Source: Staphylococcus felis
Lineage (GTDB): Bacteria > Bacillota > Bacilli > Staphylococcales > Staphylococcaceae
Length of the DNA: 64,000 nucleotides
Reading direction: 5' to 3'
Assembly (NCBI RefSeq): GCF_003012915.1
Contig: NZ_CP027770.1
Coordinates: 1,302,001-1,366,000 of the forward strand
The notes below the pieces were generated by a model. The model did not search any database. It was not told where the DNA came from and saw only the letters and a list, made by a program, of their open reading frames with translations. A program made the translations under genes and the position numbers. This document shows positions 49,148 through 58,956 of this stretch, piece by piece; the stretch's first letter is position 1; each line of letters begins with the position of its first letter.

Positions 49148-50218
49148 ATGTGGGGACAAATGGAAATCTCTCAATTATGCCAAATTGACTATCCTATTAT
49201 TCAAGCGGGGATGGCTGGTTCAACGACGCCTGAACTTGTAGCAGCTGTGAGTAATGCAGGAGCACTTGGGACTATTGGAGCGGGCTATATGACACCAGAT
49301 GAACTCGAGTCTGAGATTAAGCAAGTACAAGACTTAACCGCCAAGCCCTTTGCAATCAATCTATTTGTACCTGAAGATATACAATATGAGATGTCTGAAG
49401 TGCGTCAAATGAATGCATTATTACACCCTTATCGTCAAGCGTTAGGATTAGATGTTCCAAATGTAAAATCACATGATGCATCTGATTTTGAGTTAAAGAT
49501 AAAGCTAATGATAAAGTATCAAGTACCAGTTTGCAGTTTTACATTCGGCATTCCACATCAATCCATATTAGAACAGTTGAAAAGCGCGAATGTTATTACA
49601 ATTGGAAGTGCTACGACTGTAGAAGAGGCACAGGCATTAGAACGTGCAGGGTTAGACATTGTTGTAGCTCAAGGTAGTGATGCAGGAGGGCATAGAGGCA
49701 GCTTTAGTGACAAGCCCTATGAAACAATGGTAGGTACTATGTCACTCGTCCCTCAAATTGTAGACAATGTATCGATTCCGGTTGTAGCAGCAGGTGGTAT
49801 TATGGATGGTAGGGGTCTAATTGCAAGTTTGATGTTAGGTGCTCAAGGCGTCCAGCTCGGTACAGCGTTTTTAACGACACGAGAAAGTAAAGCGAAAGAC
49901 GTGCATAAAAAAGCAATACTCAATTGTAAAGAAACAGATACGATTGTGACAGATATATTTAGTGGAAAGATGGCTAGAGGTATTCAAAACGCATTTATAC
50001 ATGAAATCAAAGCATCAGGCGCTAAAATCTTACCATATCCTATCCAAAATGATCTCACTACGTCTATTCGTTCAGCGGCAAGTCAAATTGGCAAAACCGA
50101 TTGGATGCATCTTTGGAGTGGTCAAGGTGTAAGATTAGCACAAGATACAGATGCTAAAAGTTTAGTAGAAAGTATGATTCATAAGGGTAATCAGTGTTTA
50201 AATCAATTTAATCAGTAA
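49148..50218 (+). CDS. Nitronate monooxygenase / FabK-like flavin enzyme
   Basis: The 356-residue FMN protein has the TIM-barrel of the NMO family: YPIIQAGMAGSTTPELVAAVSNAGALGT at the start, AQGSDAGGHRGSF with the catalytic-type His near residue 180, and AAGGIMDGRGLIASLMLGAQGVQLGTAF. It may oxidise nitronates or act on other substrates. It is followed by a terminator and is probably monocistronic with its own ribosome binding site. Confidence 0.87.
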   Translation: MWGQMEISQLCQIDYPIIQAGMAGSTTPELVAAVSNAGALGTIGAGYMTPDELESEIKQVQDLTAKPFAINLFVPEDIQYEMSEVRQMNALLHPYRQALGLDVPNVKSHDASDFELKIKLMIKYQVPVCSFTFGIPHQSILEQLKSANVITIGSATTVEEAQALERAGLDIVVAQGSDAGGHRGSFSDKPYETMVGTMSLVPQIVDNVSIPVVAAGGIMDGRGLIASLMLGAQGVQLGTAFLTTRESKAKDVHKKAILNCKETDTIVTDIFSGKMARGIQNAFIHEIKASGAKILPYPIQNDLTTSIRSAASQIGKTDWMHLWSGQGVRLAQDTDAKSLVESMIHKGNQCLNQFNQ

Positions 50219-50240
50219 AATACAATATACAATCAATTTA

Positions 50241-50324
50241 AGCAACATCACTATGGATTAGTCAGTTTAAAGGTAAGGTTATCACCTAACTTTGAAGTCA
50301 ATATTATAGTGGTGTTGCTTTTTG
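50241..50324. terminator. Terminator after the NMO gene
   Basis: AGCAACATCACTAT and ATAGTGGTGTTGCTTTTT pair around an internal second hairpin (AGGTAAGGTTATCACCT). Confidence 0.75.
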
Positions 50325-50368
50325 CATTATTTTACAGCTTCAAATCTTTAAAAAGCTGTTACACAAAA

Positions 50369-51061
50369 TTAAGCGCGATGATTGAGCCATTTTAGAAGCA
50401 TATCATGATGCATCGCTTCTGGATTAATGCAATCTAAATGATCTAAATGTGGCAATGCATATAGTGTAATATATGTTCCTTTTTTATAGTTTTCTTGTAC
50501 ATATGATAATGAAGTATCAATATGAACAGAAGTATCATTATAACCATGAATAATTAGCGTATCAGTTTGAATAGGTGTTTGCATGATTGGGGAAGCATCT
50601 TTAAGAACATGCGTTGATGTAGGATTAAAGTATTCAGGAACAGCGTCTTGCCCTAAATGGTGGTGTAAAGTATAAAGGACATCTGTTACAGGTGCTAGTG
50701 CAACGATGCAATCAAATAATAAATCATTGAGTAAAGCAAGTTGTCCTCCTACAGAATGGCCAATACCTATCAGTTGAGAAGGATGATATTTTGATTGTTT
50801 AAATGTTTCAACAGCATTTCGTATATCATCTTTAGGGATAGGCCATTCATGCTCGGAGCCACGTCTATATTCAACATTTGCAACAGAAAATCCTACGTCG
50901 ATAAGTGCATCAATATAAGGATTCATCATATGCTTATCAAATTGATTACGCCAATATCCACCATGTATGAGTACAATCCATTTGTCATGTTGAACGTCAT
51001 GATTTCTGTAAATATCAATATGTTGATCTTGATGTTGACCGTATTGTAACTGTTCGACCAT
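50369..51061 (-). CDS. Alpha/beta hydrolase
   Basis: The 230-residue protein has the oxyanion motif HGGYW (33-37), the nucleophile Ser103 in GHSVGG, and a final histidine in LPHLDHLD. HGGYW with this layout resembles kynurenine-formamidase-like esterases. The substrate is unknown. It is convergent with the NMO gene. Confidence 0.82.
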   Translation of the reverse strand: MVEQLQYGQHQDQHIDIYRNHDVQHDKWIVLIHGGYWRNQFDKHMMNPYIDALIDVGFSVANVEYRRGSEHEWPIPKDDIRNAVETFKQSKYHPSQLIGIGHSVGGQLALLNDLLFDCIVALAPVTDVLYTLHHHLGQDAVPEYFNPTSTHVLKDASPIMQTPIQTDTLIIHGYNDTSVHIDTSLSYVQENYKKGTYITLYALPHLDHLDCINPEAMHHDMLLKWLNHRA

Positions 51062-51184
51062 AAATAATCTCCTTCTATTTAAATCTTTTTATGATATTAC
51101 CCTATATATGAATACTAAAACTGAATGATGCATCACAATCATCTTTAATGGAGTGATTGTGATAAAATGAAAGAGGTGATTATT

Positions 51185-52033
51185 ATGATAGAAATTGGTT
51201 TAACTGGTTGGGGAGACCATGATTCATTATATGAAGATATTGCGCGTCAATCAGATAAGTTATTAACCTATTCCAGTCATTTTCCTATTGTTGAACTGGA
51301 TGCATCGTACTACGCAATTCAACCTGAACGGAATATTTTAAAGTGGATCAATGAAACACCTAAACGTTTTAAGTTTGTGGTCAAAATCCATCAAGCCTTA
51401 ACATTACATGCTGATTATCGTGATTTTGCGACATCAATGGATGCGTTGTTTAATCAGTTTTCTGAGATGATTGTGCCATTACAGAAGGCAAATAAGCTTG
51501 CGATGATATTAGTACAATTTCCACCATGGTTTGATTGTAATGCGAAAAATGTGCAATATATTCGCTACGTCAAGTCCAAACTTGAACAGTATCCGATATG
51601 CGTCGAATTTCGCCACCAGTCGTGGTTTGAAGGTGATATGAAAGAAAGAACTTTAAGTTTCCTTACTGAAAATCAACTGATTCATTCAGTTTGTGATGAG
51701 CCACAAGTTGGAGAAGGAAGCATTCCATTCGTGAATCGTATTACACATACTAAAGCACTCGTTCGATTACATGGTCGTAATATCAATGGATGGCGGAAGC
51801 AAGATATGACTGATCAAGAATGGCGAGATGTTCGTTATTTGTATCAATATAGCGAAAAAGAACTACAAGAACTAGCAAATAAAATCGTTGTTTTAAATCA
51901 GAAAGCAGATACCGTATACATTATATTTAATAATAATTCAGGTGGTCATGCTGCAGGAAATGCTAAACAATTACAACAGTTATTGAATATTGAGTATAAA
52001 GGTTTGGCACCACAACAACTGAAACTATTTTAA
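51185..52033 (+). CDS. DUF72 family protein
   Basis: The 282-residue TIM-barrel-like protein has the DUF72 hallmarks: EIGLTGWGDHD at the start, FPIVELDASYYAI, KWINETPKRFKFVVKIHQ, FPPWF, YPICVEFRHQSWF, and RLHGRN-GW near the end. The activity is unknown. ATG 51185 follows AGAGGTGATTATT. A TauE exporter gene lies 15 bp downstream. Confidence 0.88.
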   Translation: MIEIGLTGWGDHDSLYEDIARQSDKLLTYSSHFPIVELDASYYAIQPERNILKWINETPKRFKFVVKIHQALTLHADYRDFATSMDALFNQFSEMIVPLQKANKLAMILVQFPPWFDCNAKNVQYIRYVKSKLEQYPICVEFRHQSWFEGDMKERTLSFLTENQLIHSVCDEPQVGEGSIPFVNRITHTKALVRLHGRNINGWRKQDMTDQEWRDVRYLYQYSEKELQELANKIVVLNQKADTVYIIFNNNSGGHAAGNAKQLQQLLNIEYKGLAPQQLKLF

Positions 52034-52048
52034 GCGGAGGCGGACAAC

Positions 52049-52870
52049 ATGAGTTGGTTAATTTTAATTATAGTAGGTTTATTATCAGCTATGATCGGGT
52101 CTTTGGTAGGTATAGGTGGCGGTATTATCATTGTACCTACCCTTATTTATTTTGGGATGAATCTTCAAATATTAGACGGTGTTACACCACAGACAGCTAT
52201 TGGAACATCTTCTATTATTTTAATTGTGACAGGCTTATCATCAACACTCAGTTACTTAAAAGCCAAACAAGTTGATGTGAAAAATGGATTTTTATTTTTA
52301 ATTGGTATCATTCCTGGTGCATTAATCGGAGCGTATTTAAGTCAATTTTTAACGATTCATTCCTTTAATCTCTATTTTGGTATTTTCCTGATTATCGTTT
52401 CAATGATGCTCATGTTTCGAGATCGTATTCCGCCCATTAGAGTGTTTCAAAAACCACAGTATATGAAACATTTTACAGATAAAGAAGGCATCAATTATGA
52501 ATATGCCGTTGTGCCATCGCTAGCAGTGGTGATATCGTTTGTTATCGGGCTGACAGCTGGATTATTTGGCATTGGTGGTGGCGCATTAATGACACCGTTA
52601 ATGCTTTTGGTGTTTCGTTTTCCACCTCATGTTGCTGTCGGCACAAGTATGATGATGATTTTCTTTTCAAGTATTACAAGTTCAGTAGGTCATATTGTGC
52701 TTGGACATGTCATTTGGGGATATAGTCTTATTTTGATTATATCTAGTTGGATAGGAGCAAAAATTGGTGTAAAAATTAATAAACGTGTCAATTCCCAAAC
52801 AATCGTCACTTTATTGCGCATTGTCATGTTAGCATTAGGTGTCTATCTGATTATGAGATCATTTCTATAA
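52049..52870 (+). CDS. TauE/SafE-family anion exporter
   Basis: The 273-residue membrane protein has two homologous halves, each with a glycine-rich stretch (GSLVGIGGGIIIVPTL, and GLTAGLFGIGGGALMTPLM), as in TauE/SafE sulfite or sulfonate exporters. Eight helices are predicted. Which anion it moves cannot be read. It sits in a probable operon with the DUF72 gene and the phosphoesterase gene. Confidence 0.85.
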   Translation: MSWLILIIVGLLSAMIGSLVGIGGGIIIVPTLIYFGMNLQILDGVTPQTAIGTSSIILIVTGLSSTLSYLKAKQVDVKNGFLFLIGIIPGALIGAYLSQFLTIHSFNLYFGIFLIIVSMMLMFRDRIPPIRVFQKPQYMKHFTDKEGINYEYAVVPSLAVVISFVIGLTAGLFGIGGGALMTPLMLLVFRFPPHVAVGTSMMMIFFSSITSSVGHIVLGHVIWGYSLILIISSWIGAKIGVKINKRVNSQTIVTLLRIVMLALGVYLIMRSFL

Positions 52871-52888
52871 ATAAGTGAGGTGAATGAT

Positions 52889-54208
52889 GTGCGTTTAACA
52901 ATCTATCATACTAATGATATTCATAGCCATTTACGCGAATTTGCAAGGATTACATCTTATATGGCGAAACACAGACCAAAACTCAATCATCCGTCATTAT
53001 ATATTGATATAGGGGATCACGTAGATTTGTCTCTACCTGTAACAGAAGGGACAATGGGCAAGCGTAATGTTCAATTGCTTAATGAAGCCCATTGTGATAT
53101 TGCGACAATTGGTAATAATGAGGGAATGACAATTTCACATGAGTCTTTGAATGCTTTATATGATGAAGCTGAATTTACTGTAACTTGTGCGAATGTGATT
53201 GATGAAGCGGGGGCATTACCTCGTCATTTTGTTTCTTCTCATATTCACGAAGAACAAGGTGTGAGAATACTCTTTATTGCAGTTACTGCACCGTTTACAC
53301 CATTTTATCGGTCGTTAGATTGGATTGTAACTGATCCGCTTAATGCGGTTAAAGATGAGCTCGCTAAATGCGAAGGGACATATGATATCGTTATGGTAAT
53401 GAGTCACGTCGGTATTTTCTTTGATCAAAAGCTATGCGAAGTTTTACCCGAAATTGACGTTATATTTGGAGCCCATACACATCATTACTTTGAAAAAGGA
53501 CAAATGGAAAATGGTGTGCTGATGGCAGCAGCTGGTAAATATGGAAATTACTTAGGAGAGGTCACAATTGATATCGATTCAAAACGTATCGTGTCGAAAT
53601 CAGCAAGACTCATCCCTTTAAGAGACTTACCTGAAGTAAAGACGCATTTTGAAGAGGAGGGGCGTCAATTATTAAGTGAACCTCTGATTGATAGGCCAGT
53701 GACTTTACAAAGAGAGACGCACTTTATTACGAAAGCAAGCTACCTATTAGCAGAGAGTGTATATGAATTTGCACATGCTGATTGTGCACTGATTAATGCA
53801 GGATTGATTGTAAAAGGATATCATAATCAAATTGTAACAGAATACGATATTCACCAAACCTTACCACATCCTATAAATGTTGTACGTGTTAAAATAACAG
53901 GTCAAAAATTAAAAGAAATTTTAGAAATTGCGCGTGAGCAGTCATATATGTATAAAACTGCACAAGGGTTAGGTTTTCGCGGTAATGTTTTTGGTGGATA
54001 TATTCTTTATAATATGGGATATATTGAATCGACACATCGCTACTTTGTTAAAGGTGAAGAAATAGAAGATGACAAGATATACTTACTTGGAACGGTAGAT
54101 ATGTACACATTCGGAAAATATTTTCCGTTATTAAAAGAGCAATCAATTGAATACTTAATGCCGGAATTTTTGCGGGATATTTATAAAGAGAAGTTAACAA
54201 GTCTATAA
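52889..54208 (+). CDS. 5'-nucleotidase-like metallophosphoesterase
   Basis: The 439-residue protein has the calcineurin-type phosphoesterase motifs: YHTNDIHSH at the start, IDIGDHVD, GNNEGM, MSHVGI and GAHTHHYF. It continues into a C-terminal 5'-nucleotidase domain (GLGFRGNVFGGY). There is no signal peptide or anchor, so it should be cytoplasmic. GTG 52889 gives the family start RLTIYHTND after GTGAGGTG. The substrate is unknown. Confidence 0.86.
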   Translation: MRLTIYHTNDIHSHLREFARITSYMAKHRPKLNHPSLYIDIGDHVDLSLPVTEGTMGKRNVQLLNEAHCDIATIGNNEGMTISHESLNALYDEAEFTVTCANVIDEAGALPRHFVSSHIHEEQGVRILFIAVTAPFTPFYRSLDWIVTDPLNAVKDELAKCEGTYDIVMVMSHVGIFFDQKLCEVLPEIDVIFGAHTHHYFEKGQMENGVLMAAAGKYGNYLGEVTIDIDSKRIVSKSARLIPLRDLPEVKTHFEEEGRQLLSEPLIDRPVTLQRETHFITKASYLLAESVYEFAHADCALINAGLIVKGYHNQIVTEYDIHQTLPHPINVVRVKITGQKLKEILEIAREQSYMYKTAQGLGFRGNVFGGYILYNMGYIESTHRYFVKGEEIEDDKIYLLGTVDMYTFGKYFPLLKEQSIEYLMPEFLRDIYKEKLTSL

Positions 54209-54293
54209 AAAGAAAAACGCGTAGATTTTAATTTGATGTAAAGTTCGTTATAATGTATAAAGACTTATTAATTACAGGAGGGTGTCCGTCGTT

Positions 54294-55217
54294 ATGGCTA
54301 CTAAAAATGAAGAAATTTTGCGCAAACCAGACTGGTTAAAAATAAAGTTAAACACAAATGAAAACTACACTGGTTTAAAGAAAATGATGCGTGAGAAAAA
54401 CTTACATACTGTATGTGAGGAAGCTAAGTGCCCGAATATTCATGAGTGTTGGGGTGCGCGTCGTACGGCAACTTTTATGATACTTGGTGCGGTATGTACA
54501 CGTGCGTGTCGTTTTTGCGCTGTTAAAACAGGATTACCGAATGAGCTTGATTTAGAAGAACCAGAACGCGTGGCTGAATCAGTAGAACTTATGAATCTTA
54601 AGCATGTTGTCATTACAGCAGTTGCGCGTGACGACTTAAAAGATGCAGGTTCAAATGTTTATGCTGAAACTGTTCGTAAAGTAAGAGAACGCAATCCATA
54701 TACAACAATTGAAATTTTACCTTCAGATATGGGTGGCGATTATGAAGCGCTTAAAACATTAATGGCGGCTAAACCAGATATTTTAAACCATAATATTGAA
54801 ACAGTCCGTCGTTTGACACCGAGAGTTCGTGCACGTGCTACTTATGATCGTACTTTAGAATTTTTAAGACGTTCTAAAGAATTACAGCCAGACATTCCTA
54901 CTAAATCAAGTATCATGGTAGGTTTAGGAGAAACTATCGAAGAAATTCACGAAACAATGGATGATTTGCGTGCTAATGATGTTGATATTTTAACAATCGG
55001 CCAGTACTTACAACCATCACGTAAACATTTAAAAGTACAAAAATATTATACACCTTTAGAATTTGGTAAATTACGCAAAGTTGCTATGGAAAAAGGCTTC
55101 AAACATTGTCAAGCAGGACCACTTGTTCGAAGTTCTTATCACGCTGATGAACAAGTTAATGAAGCAGCAAAAGAAAAACAACGTCTAGGTGACGAGCAAC
55201 TTAATAGCACTAAGTAG
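54294..55217 (+). CDS. lipA: Lipoyl synthase LipA
   Basis: The 307-residue radical-SAM enzyme has the auxiliary cluster cysteines Cys41, Cys46 and Cys52 ([12 protein letters not shown]) and the radical-SAM cysteines Cys68, Cys72 and Cys75 (CTRACRFC), and the RSSYHADE motif at the end. It inserts two sulfurs into octanoyl-GcvH or E2 domains. ATG 54294 follows GGAGGGTGTCCGTCGTT; a TATAAT lies at 54249. yutD follows directly. Confidence 0.96.
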   Translation: MATKNEEILRKPDWLKIKLNTNENYTGLKKMMREKNLHTVCEEAKCPNIHECWGARRTATFMILGAVCTRACRFCAVKTGLPNELDLEEPERVAESVELMNLKHVVITAVARDDLKDAGSNVYAETVRKVRERNPYTTIEILPSDMGGDYEALKTLMAAKPDILNHNIETVRRLTPRVRARATYDRTLEFLRRSKELQPDIPTKSSIMVGLGETIEEIHETMDDLRANDVDILTIGQYLQPSRKHLKVQKYYTPLEFGKLRKVAMEKGFKHCQAGPLVRSSYHADEQVNEAAKEKQRLGDEQLNSTK

Positions 55218-55228
55218 GTGGTGTGCAC

Positions 55229-55582
55229 GTGATTAAAGTCGGCAACCATTACTTTGAACTCATAGAATCCCATAAAGGTGGATTTAACGAAGAAGATTTT
55301 ATAGCAAGGTATTCCGAGATTTTGGATAAATATGATTTTATAGTTGGCGATTATGGTTATGAACAATTACGCTTAAAAGGCTTTTATTATGATTCTCAAA
55401 AGAAGGTAGATTATCATAAACGTTTTTCAACAATACAAGATTATATTTTAGAATATTGTAATTTTGGTTGTGCTTATTTTATTGTTCGACGATTAACTCA
55501 AGATGAGAAGAGTCATCATGAATCAATTGTTGAAGAGAGTAAATTAAAAGATGTTCGTATACAACCTACAATTCAAGATTAA
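55229..55582 (+). CDS. YutD-family protein (DUF1027)
   Basis: The 117-residue protein matches the YutD family (YFELIESHKGGFNEEDF, YDFIVGDYGYEQLRLKGFY, IQDYILEYCNFGCAYFIV). The lipA-yutD order is conserved in Firmicutes. The role is unknown. GTG 55229 after AGGTGGTG matches relatives; an earlier GTG at 55223 is less well placed. Confidence 0.85.
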   Translation: MIKVGNHYFELIESHKGGFNEEDFIARYSEILDKYDFIVGDYGYEQLRLKGFYYDSQKKVDYHKRFSTIQDYILEYCNFGCAYFIVRRLTQDEKSHHESIVEESKLKDVRIQPTIQD

Positions 55583-55591
55583 TATTATAGT

Positions 55592-55752
55592 TAGAAGCTA
55601 GGATATAGTGAGTAGACTTGGCATACGTTAAGCAATTCAAAATGAATCTTTTGAATTTTGATGATTGCTGCGTTTATGTCGAAGAAGTTATTTTTGAAAT
55701 CCCATTAATTGGTTTTTCAAAAGCTAAGCGCTCAAGGTCCTAGTTTCTTTTT
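55592..55752 (+). ncRNA. Long structured transcript end downstream of yutD, possible small RNA
   Basis: GAAGCTAGGA (from 55592) can pair with TCCTAGTTTCTTTTT (to 55752). Inside, AAGCAATTCAAAA pairs with TTTTGAAT and ATTGCT arms. The whole unit folds into a branched structure ending in a T run. It can be an elaborate terminator or a small RNA. No known family can be assigned with confidence. Confidence 0.4.
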
Positions 55753-55754
55753 AA

Positions 55755-56138
55755 ATAAAAGAGGCTCTATAATAAATCGGACTGGTGTATAAATAATTTC
55801 ATTTATTTGATTGTTCCATAAAGCCTCGCTTTTCTAGGCGCCTCACCTCAACTCATTTTAAGATTGAACTTACCCAATCTTAAAATGGATTTTCGGTTAC
55901 GGCAAGATGCCTCAGAAGTCTCGGCTTAGGAATCAATCAAATTTGCTATATTTATTCACACTCCTAAGTTATAAAATATGTTTTACCAACTCAATTTTAC
56001 TGATTTATGTTGTATTAAAAGAGGCATTAATGTTCAAGACTTTATGATCACACAACGAAAAAGGCGTTAAGCAATCCATTATTGCATAACGCCTTAATTT
56101 AATGCGACCAGTCCAATTTGACTGAGAGCCATAAAAGA
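55755..56138. mobile_element. 368-bp MITE with inverted ends and perfect 8-bp target duplication
   Basis: The element proper spans 55763-56130. Its ends read GGCTCT...GGACTGGT inwards on both sides (about 18 of 24 positions alike), and identical 8-mers ATAAAAGA flank it at 55755-55762 and 56131-56138. It contains no gene. Inside are a palindromic region (55805-55941, with a perfect 13-bp stem CATTTTAAGATTG at its core) and a hairpin AAGGCGTTA/TAACGCCTT (56061-56095). An 8-bp duplication is what ISL3-family transposases produce, so an ISL3-type element may have mobilised it. Confidence 0.85.
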
Positions 56139-56255
56139 ATTTTCAAAAATGTGAATCAACTGCTTAAATCAATAGAGTCTTCTTCAAAATTACGATAGTT
56201 AGAAAGCTTATTCATTAGCATTTAGAATTTGATATTTTTTATTTCCGAAAAACAC

Positions 56256-56284
56256 TTGACATTTTATTTAATTGTCGATATCTT
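56256..56284 (+). promoter_or_regulatory. Putative promoter of the cys operon
   Basis: TTGACA (56256-56261) and TATCTT (56279-56284) are 17 bp apart, 64 bp upstream of cysH. The sequence between them and the gene contains ATAAATTCC and GGTATGTAT, which could be part of a CymR-type site; this is weak. Confidence 0.5.
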
Positions 56285-56347
56285 TATAACATAAATTCCG
56301 ATTAATAAGGTATGTATTATAAGAATTGAACTAAGGGAGATGAGTAT

Positions 56348-57070
56348 ATGTCTAGTGGAGAAATTACATATCAAAATTTTAATGAAAATCATATACCTGT
56401 GTTCCCAAAAGCTTCAGAAACAAAAGGAGCGCATGAATCATTGAAATGGGCTTTTGAAAACTATGATGATATTATATACGCTTGCAGTTTCGGAGCAGAG
56501 AGCATGGTATTAATTGATCTTATCTATCAAATTAAGCCCGATGCACGATTGATTTTTTTAGATACAGATTTACATTTTCAAGAAACATATGATTTGATTA
56601 ATCGCGTTCAAGAGCGTTTTCCTAAATTGATTATTCAAAAGAAAAAACCGCGCTTGACTCTTGAAGAACAGTCTGAAAAGTATCAACTAGCATTGTGGAA
56701 AAAAGATCCTAATCAATGCTGTTATATTCGGAAGATAAAACCTTTAGAAGACGTATTAAATCAGCAAGTTGCTTGGATTTCCGGTTTGAGACGTGCACAG
56801 TCTGAAAGTAGACGACATACGAACTTTATCAATCGTGATGAACGATTTCACTCGATAAAAGTTTGTCCGCTCATTCATTGGACTGAAGATGAGGTATGGG
56901 ATTACATCAAAAAGCATGACTTACCATACAATGAATTACATGATTTCCATTATCCAAGTATCGGTTGTATTCCTTGTACGTCACAAGTATTTGATTCTGA
57001 TGATTCGAGAGCAGGCAGATGGCAAGGAACTTCAAAAACAGAATGTGGCCTACATTCGACAACACCTTAG
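56348..57070 (+). CDS. cysH: Phosphoadenylyl/adenylyl-sulfate reductase CysH
   Basis: The 240-residue enzyme has the Fe-S cluster cysteines Cys124-Cys125 and Cys207-x2-Cys210, and the catalytic Cys233 in ECGLH. The CC/CxxC set is the mark of cluster-containing, APS-type reductases. It reduces activated sulfate to sulfite. First gene of the operon, after AAGGGAGATGAGTAT. Confidence 0.94.
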   Translation: MSSGEITYQNFNENHIPVFPKASETKGAHESLKWAFENYDDIIYACSFGAESMVLIDLIYQIKPDARLIFLDTDLHFQETYDLINRVQERFPKLIIQKKKPRLTLEEQSEKYQLALWKKDPNQCCYIRKIKPLEDVLNQQVAWISGLRRAQSESRRHTNFINRDERFHSIKVCPLIHWTEDEVWDYIKKHDLPYNELHDFHYPSIGCIPCTSQVFDSDDSRAGRWQGTSKTECGLHSTTP

Positions 57071-57110
57071 ATTAAAACACAAATGTTAAAAACGAATATG
57101 AGGTGAAAAT

Positions 57111-58937
57111 ATGAATTTAGATGTAACAAATAGCCCTTTTAATGAACAACAAGCAGAGCAAATTAATAACCTACTTTCATCATTAACCCCTAGTCAAAAA
57201 ATATGGTTATCTGGATATATTAGTGCTTCCATTGAACCAATCGTATCCGGTAACGTGATTCAAGCAACTGAACAAGCAAATCCTATCAATGAAGATTTGA
57301 AGGTTCAGAAGCGTCAGATTACGTTGTTATATGGATCTGAAACAGGAAATGCTCAAGGATTAGCTGAATTATTTCATTCACGTTTAGTTGAATTGAACTT
57401 TGATGTGACTTTGAAAGCAATGGATGCATTTAAACCTAAAAAATTAAAAGACGTAGAAGACTTATTCATCATTACATCAACGCAAGGCGAAGGTGACCCC
57501 CCAGATAATGCAATTGAACTCCATGAATACATACATAGTCGTAAAGCCCCCAATCTAGAAGGAAAAAGATTCGCAGTACTCGCATTAGGTGATGAATCTT
57601 ATGAGTATTTCTGTCAAACAGGTCGAGATTTTGATGAAAAGTTAAGTGAACTTGGAGCAGAGCGCTTATATGATCGGATTGATTGTGACGTTGACTACGA
57701 AGAAAATGCTGAAAAATGGATGGCGAATGTCATTAGTGCACTCAATGAACAAACTAGTAGCACCGCTCAAAGTGAAGTGCTTGTTAGTGAAGGTATTCAA
57801 GCAGAACAAAAGCAACATTATTCACGATCAAATCCATATCAGGCTGAAGTACTAGAAAATATCAATTTAAATGGAAGGGGTTCAAACAAAGAAACACGTC
57901 ATATTGAACTTTCATTAGAAGGTTTTAACGAAAAATTTGAGCCAGGGGATTGTCTAGTGGTTGCGCCTCAAAATGATCCTAAACTTGTTGATGAACTCAT
58001 CCAATTATTACCATTCGAAGAGGAAACGGTCATTCAAGTTAACGAATCAGGTGATACATTATCTTTGCAACAATCTTTATCTGAATATTTTGAAATTACA
58101 AAGCTGACAAAATCGCTACTTGAGTCATCTATCCAATTATTTGGAAATAAGTCATTATCCGAAAAGGTAAACGATGTGGCATGGCAAAAAGAATATATAG
58201 TAGGGAGAGACTTAATCGATTTAGTGAAAGACTTTCCGCCTACACAGCTTAAACCGAATCATTTTTATCAATTGTTAAGAAAATTACCAGCAAGAGAATA
58301 TTCAATATCAAGTAGTTATGCATTGGAGCCAGATGAAGTTCATATTACTGTTGGGGCAGTACGTTATGAGTCTCATGGGAGAAAGCGATCTGGTGTATGT
58401 TCGATTCAATTAGCAGAACGAGTAGAACCGGGAGATTTTTTACCGATATATATTAAATCGAATCCTAACTTTAAGTTCCCAAAAAGCAACGAGACCCCTG
58501 TAATCATGATAGGACCAGGAACTGGAGTAGCACCATTTAGGGCGTATCTTCAAGAAAGAGAGGCTTTAAAGATAAAAGGGAATACATGGTTGTTTTTTGG
58601 TGAACAACACTTTACGACTGACTTCTTGTATCAAACAGAATGGCAAAATTGGCATAAAGATGGTTATTTAGAGAAGTTAAATGTTGCATTTTCACGTGAT
58701 ACGGATCAAAAAATATATGTTCAACATCAAATGCTACAAGAAAGTAAAGAATTAAACGAGTGGATTGAAAAAGGTGCCCACATTTATGTATGTGGAGATG
58801 AGAAGCATATGGCTAAAGATGTGCATCGTACATTACTGACGATTCTACAAAAAGAACGCAATGTGAGTGAAGAAGAAGCGGAATTATATCTAAGACAGTT
58901 AAAACGTGACAAGCGCTATCAGAGAGACGTGTATTAA
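57111..58937 (+). CDS. cysJ: Sulfite reductase flavoprotein subunit CysJ
   Basis: The 608-residue flavoprotein has a flavodoxin domain ([27 protein letters not shown]) at ~70-215, an FAD-binding domain ([19 protein letters not shown]) and an NADPH domain ([42 protein letters not shown]). It passes electrons from NADPH to CysI. AGGTG precedes the ATG. Confidence 0.95.
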   Translation: MNLDVTNSPFNEQQAEQINNLLSSLTPSQKIWLSGYISASIEPIVSGNVIQATEQANPINEDLKVQKRQITLLYGSETGNAQGLAELFHSRLVELNFDVTLKAMDAFKPKKLKDVEDLFIITSTQGEGDPPDNAIELHEYIHSRKAPNLEGKRFAVLALGDESYEYFCQTGRDFDEKLSELGAERLYDRIDCDVDYEENAEKWMANVISALNEQTSSTAQSEVLVSEGIQAEQKQHYSRSNPYQAEVLENINLNGRGSNKETRHIELSLEGFNEKFEPGDCLVVAPQNDPKLVDELIQLLPFEEETVIQVNESGDTLSLQQSLSEYFEITKLTKSLLESSIQLFGNKSLSEKVNDVAWQKEYIVGRDLIDLVKDFPPTQLKPNHFYQLLRKLPAREYSISSSYALEPDEVHITVGAVRYESHGRKRSGVCSIQLAERVEPGDFLPIYIKSNPNFKFPKSNETPVIMIGPGTGVAPFRAYLQEREALKIKGNTWLFFGEQHFTTDFLYQTEWQNWHKDGYLEKLNVAFSRDTDQKIYVQHQMLQESKELNEWIEKGAHIYVCGDEKHMAKDVHRTLLTILQKERNVSEEEAELYLRQLKRDKRYQRDVY

Positions 58938-58956
58938 AAAGAAAGGAAGGGTTGTT

